From contig NZ_JAVHLH010000141.1 in assembly GCF_031082345.1 (NCBI RefSeq), positions 1 to 7,481 on the forward strand: 7,481 bases of DNA, given 5' to 3'. The first letter of the stretch is position 1; each line of letters opens with the position of its first letter. Positions 4,778-7,481 of this stretch are shown one piece after another. This stretch comes from Brevundimonas sp. Its GTDB lineage: Bacteria; Pseudomonadota; Alphaproteobacteria; Caulobacterales; Caulobacteraceae. The notes under the pieces were generated by a model. The model was not told where the DNA came from. It worked only from the letters and a program-made list of their open reading frames with translations, and did not search any database. A program made the position numbers and the translations under genes.

Positions 4778-6315
4778 GGCTTGGAGGTCACGTCGTAGAC
4801 CACGCGGTTGACGCCGCGCACCTCGTTGACGATGCGCGTCGCGGTCTTGCCGAGTACTTCCCACGGGAATTCGAAGAAGTCGGCGGTCATGCCGTCGGTC
4901 GAGGTGACGGCGCGCAGGGCCAGAACCTTCTCATAGGTGCGGGCGTCGCCCATGACGCCGACGGTCTTGACCGGCAGCAGCACGGCGAAGGCCTGCCAGA
5001 TCTGGTCGTAGAGGCCGGCCTTGCGGATTTCCTCGAGGTAGATGGCGTCGGCTTCCTGCAGGGTGGCGACGGCGTCGGGCGTGATCTCGCCGGGAATGCG
5101 GATGGCCAGCCCCGGCCCCGGGAACGGGTGGCGACCCACGAAGGCGTCGGTCAGGCCCAGCTCGCGGCCGAGCGCCCTCACCTCGTCCTTGAACAGCTCG
5201 CGCAGGGGCTCAACCAGCTTCAGCTTCATGAAGTCCGGCAGGCCGCCGACATTGTGGTGGCTCTTGATGACATGGGCCTTGCCGCTGGACGACGACACGC
5301 TCTCGATGACGTCGGGATAAAGAGTGCCCTGGGCGAGGAATTCGGCGCCCTCGATCCTGTGGGCCTCGCGGTCGAAGACTTCGATGAAGACCCGGCCGAT
5401 GATCTTGCGCTTGGTCTCGGGGTCGGCGACGCCCGCCAATTCTCCGAGGAATTCCTTCGACGCATCAACGTGGATCAGCGGGATGTTGTAGTGCTCGCGG
5501 AAGAGTTCGGTGACCTGGGTCGCCTCGTCCTTCCTGAGCAGGCCGGTGTCGACGAAGACGCAGGTCAGCTGGTCGCCGATCGCCTCATGGATCAGCACGG
5601 CGGCGACCGAGGAGTCGACCCCGCCGGACAGGCCGCAGATGACTTTCGCCGAACCGACCTGTTCGCGGATCCGGGCGACTTGCTCGTCCCGATAGGCGGC
5701 CATGGTCCAGTCGCCCTTCAGCCCGGCGATGCCGTGGGTGAAATTCTTCAGCATGGTCGCGCCGCGCGGGGTGTGCATCACCTCGGGGTGGAACTGGACG
5801 CCGTAGAAGCGGCGGGTCTCGTCGGCGATCACGGCATAGGGCGAACCGGCCGAAGTGGCGACCACATCGAAGCCCCGCGGGATGGCGACGATCTTGTCGC
5901 CGTGGCTCATCCAGACGGTCTCGTCCTCGCCCACCGCGGCGAGGTCGGCCAGCAGGGGCGAGGTCTTCTGCACCGTGATCTCGGCCCGGCCGAACTCGCG
6001 GTGATGGCCGCCCTCGACCTTGCCGCCGAGCTGTTCGCACATGGTCATCTCGCCGTAGCAGATGCCGAGCACCGGCACGCCGGCCTCGAACACGCCTTGC
6101 GGCGCGCGGGGGCTGCCCTCCTCGTGGACGCTCTCGGGCCCGCCCGACAGGATGATGGCTTGCGGCTTCATAGTCGCCAGCGCGGCCTCGGCCTTGGCGT
6201 AGGGATGGATCTCGCAATAGACCCGCGCCTCGCGCAGGCGGCGGGCGATCAGCTGGGTCACCTGGCTGCCGAAATCGACGATCAGGACCTTCTGGTGATC
6301 AGCGGGGGCGGTCAT
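4753..6315 (-). CDS. guaA: GMP synthase (glutamine-hydrolysing)
   Basis: This enzyme converts XMP to GMP in the cytosol using ATP and glutamine, the last step of de novo guanine nucleotide synthesis. At 520 residues it has full family length. The class I glutamine amidotransferase domain covers about 8-200, with nucleophile C86 (GICYGEM) and the H176/E178 pair (FHPEV). The ATP pyrophosphatase domain has its P-loop SGGVDSS at 230-236, and HHNVGGLP (353-360) and [11 protein letters not shown] (394-404) belong to the substrate lid and domain junction. The C-terminal dimerisation domain ends in the invariant-looking [10 protein letters not shown], so insertion of the island next to the stop left the protein intact. 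ATG 6315 has GGAG at 6321-6324 and overlaps the upstream nucleosidase stop by 4 bp. E89 follows GICYG where many bacteria have Gln or Met; this is likely lineage variation. Confidence 0.98.
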   Translation of the reverse strand: MTAPADHQKVLIVDFGSQVTQLIARRLREARVYCEIHPYAKAEAALATMKPQAIILSGGPESVHEEGSPRAPQGVFEAGVPVLGICYGEMTMCEQLGGKVEGGHHREFGRAEITVQKTSPLLADLAAVGEDETVWMSHGDKIVAIPRGFDVVATSAGSPYAVIADETRRFYGVQFHPEVMHTPRGATMLKNFTHGIAGLKGDWTMAAYRDEQVARIREQVGSAKVICGLSGGVDSSVAAVLIHEAIGDQLTCVFVDTGLLRKDEATQVTELFREHYNIPLIHVDASKEFLGELAGVADPETKRKIIGRVFIEVFDREAHRIEGAEFLAQGTLYPDVIESVSSSSGKAHVIKSHHNVGGLPDFMKLKLVEPLRELFKDEVRALGRELGLTDAFVGRHPFPGPGLAIRIPGEITPDAVATLQEADAIYLEEIRKAGLYDQIWQAFAVLLPVKTVGVMGDARTYEKVLALRAVTSTDGMTADFFEFPWEVLGKTATRIVNEVRGVNRVVYDVTSKPPGTIEWE

Positions 6316-6959
6316 GCGGGCTCCGTGGCGGCAGGCGTGAAATGGTCATGCAACAGGTCGAGGGCCTCGGCCAGACGGAGATCGATCTCCGCCAGGGCGT
6401 CGGTCCAATGTTCGAGGGCGCTCAGCTCGGCGCGGCCGTCGCTGACGCCGCGCAGGCCGAGGACCGGGACGTCGAAACGGGCGGCGGCGCGGACGACGGC
6501 GAAGGTCTCCATATCGACCATGTCGGCGTCGAAGGCGTCATAGGCGGCGCCGGAGACGACGCTGGCCCCCGTCGCCAGCCGCGCCTTCGGCAGCGAGGCC
6601 GGTCCGTCGGCCAGGGGCAGGACGGCGGGCACGCGCGGATACGGCGTCTCGCCCTTCGGAAAGCCGAGAGCGCTGGCGTCCATGTCGCGATAGCTGACGG
6701 ACGAGACCCGGTAGACGCGGGCGTGGTCCAAGGTCCGCGATCCCGCCGAGCCGAGAGACACGATCCCGTCAGGCAGGCCGTCCCCCGCCTTCAGCTCGGC
6801 GAGGGCGTGGCCGACGGCGGCGGCGGCCTCCACCGGTCCGACGCCGGTGATCAGCGGCCGGATGCGGGCCTTCAGGGCCGGGCCGTATTCGGGCTCGGCG
6901 GCCATGACGCACAGGACGGTCTTCGGACCGAAGCGGGAAAGGGCCCAGTCCCGGCTCAC
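6312..6959 (-). CDS. mtnN: 5'-methylthioadenosine/S-adenosylhomocysteine nucleosidase (short alphaproteobacterial type)
   Basis: This 215-residue protein belongs to the purine-nucleoside phosphorylase/MTA nucleosidase superfamily and should cleave adenine from methylthioadenosine and S-adenosylhomocysteine, by-products of SAM use. The N-terminal [12 protein letters not shown] (15-26) supplies the general acid glutamate region, followed by [10 protein letters not shown] (39-48) and LGSAGS (69-74). VDMETFAV (148-155) holds the ribose-binding Met-Glu pair, and D174 in GVSDG matches the catalytic aspartate. It is a little shorter than the usual 230 or so residues, and the exact substrate is less certain than the fold. 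The GTG start is chosen because it overlaps the methyltransferase stop (GTGA, 6956-6959); the ATG at residue 19 would delete the first strand. Its place between a SAM-dependent methyltransferase and guaA fits SAM-product and purine salvage, but this link is inference. Confidence 0.82.
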   Translation of the reverse strand: MSRDWALSRFGPKTVLCVMAAEPEYGPALKARIRPLITGVGPVEAAAAVGHALAELKAGDGLPDGIVSLGSAGSRTLDHARVYRVSSVSYRDMDASALGFPKGETPYPRVPAVLPLADGPASLPKARLATGASVVSGAAYDAFDADMVDMETFAVVRAAARFDVPVLGLRGVSDGRAELSALEHWTDALAEIDLRLAEALDLLHDHFTPAATEPA

Positions 6960-7481
6960 GCCCGCCGCTCATAGAGGGCGAGGAAGAAGCCGTCGGTGTT
7001 GGTCGAGGCCGGCGACAGGCGCAGACGGTGGCCGGCCGCATTGGCGGAGAGCGTCTCCCGGGCGGCGTCGGTCAGGGTCGGGGCGCCCAGCAGACCGGCG
7101 ACCGGCAGGGGCCGGAAGTCCGGATGGGCGGCCTCGAAGGCCTCGGCGACCGCCTCGTTCTCCCGGGTCAGCAGGGAGCAGGTGACATAGGCCAGCCGGC
7201 CGCCCGGCTTCACGAGGGCCACGGCCTGGTCGAGGATGCGCAGTTGCAGGGCGTGCAGACGTTCGACCTCGTCCGGCTTGAGTCGCCAGGCGTCTTCGGG
7301 GCGCCGCCGCCAGGTGCCCGAGCCGCTGCACGGGGCGTCGACGAAGACGAGGTCGGACTTGCCGTTGAATTCCTCGACCCCGCCGCCGTTCTGGCCGATC
7401 AGCCGCAGGTCGGCGGCCACGCCGGCGCGGGCCAGCCGGGGCCGGATGTTGTCGAGCCGCTTCTGGACCACGTCGCAGGCG
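6956..7481 (-). CDS. RsmB/NOP-family rRNA cytosine-C5 methyltransferase (partial, N-terminus beyond window)
   Basis: The frame is open through the right window edge, so only the C-terminal 174 residues or so are seen; the GTG at 7471 is not the true start because the preceding codons (A-C-D) fit the family's SAM-binding 'D' position before VVQKRLDNIRPRLARAG. Motif IV is VFVDAPCSGSGTW (about 7327-7365) with its conserved Cys, and motif VI is YVTCSLLTREN (about 7157-7189) with the catalytic Cys. The C-terminus DGFFLALYERR is typical of the family. These enzymes methylate cytosine C5 in rRNA using SAM. Alphaproteobacteria usually encode more than one member, so identity as the C967 enzyme RsmB itself cannot be settled without the N-terminal domain. 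It is the first visible gene of the operon continuing through the nucleosidase to guaA. Confidence 0.9.
   Translation of the reverse strand, partial: ACDVVQKRLDNIRPRLARAGVAADLRLIGQNGGGVEEFNGKSDLVFVDAPCSGSGTWRRRPEDAWRLKPDEVERLHALQLRILDQAVALVKPGGRLAYVTCSLLTRENEAVAEAFEAAHPDFRPLPVAGLLGAPTLTDAARETLSANAAGHRLRLSPASTNTDGFFLALYERRA

Noticed and set aside
4717..6543. Plus-strand open frame of 608 codons opposite guaA and the nucleosidase
   Set aside because: It spans two genes antisense, is dominated by Asp/Gly/Leu/Val runs typical of a reversed GC-rich coding strand, and starts inside the attachment region without a ribosome binding site.

Overview
The window is GC-rich DNA from an alphaproteobacterium. 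Protein style, the rRNA methyltransferase-nucleosidase-guaA gene order and the large plasmid-type ParB suggest Caulobacteraceae (Caulobacter or Brevundimonas); this placement is inference. It captures one boundary of an integrated mobile element: the right third is chromosomal housekeeping DNA and the left two thirds are the end of a genomic island or integrative element inserted beside the 3' end of guaA.

Chromosomal side (about 4753-7481, all minus strand): an RsmB/NOP-type rRNA m5C methyltransferase (cut off by the window edge), a short 5'-methylthioadenosine/S-adenosylhomocysteine nucleosidase and GMP synthase guaA. Each overlaps the next by 4 bp, so they form a tightly coupled operon.

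Boundary (4464-4777): the guaA 3' end carries a candidate recombination core with imperfect inverted arms. It is followed by a compact, relatively AT-rich region packed with repeats: two identical 15-bp direct repeats plus a shorter third copy, two helically phased CCGAAAG tandems in opposite orientation, a perfect 12-bp inverted repeat, and small palindromes in front of the integrase gene. This looks like an attachment-site and control region (arm-type and accessory-protein sites).

Island side (1-4463): a P4-type tyrosine integrase (minus strand) converges on and overlaps an AlpA-family regulator (plus strand). Next comes a TacA/TacT-like toxin-antitoxin pair (DUF1778 antitoxin and GNAT acetyltransferase toxin) with a clear promoter and an operator palindrome. 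Divergent from it is a large ParB-family protein, truncated at the window edge, preceded by a leader of about 0.3 kb with a long imperfect inverted repeat and several GC-rich hairpins.

Together these form a plausible maintenance module: integrase plus AlpA for integration and excision control, toxin-antitoxin for post-segregational stability, and a ParB-like protein possibly for segregation or transcriptional control. The other end of the element is not in the window. The least explained parts are the structured ParB leader and the CCGAAAG sites shared by the attachment region and the alpA upstream region.
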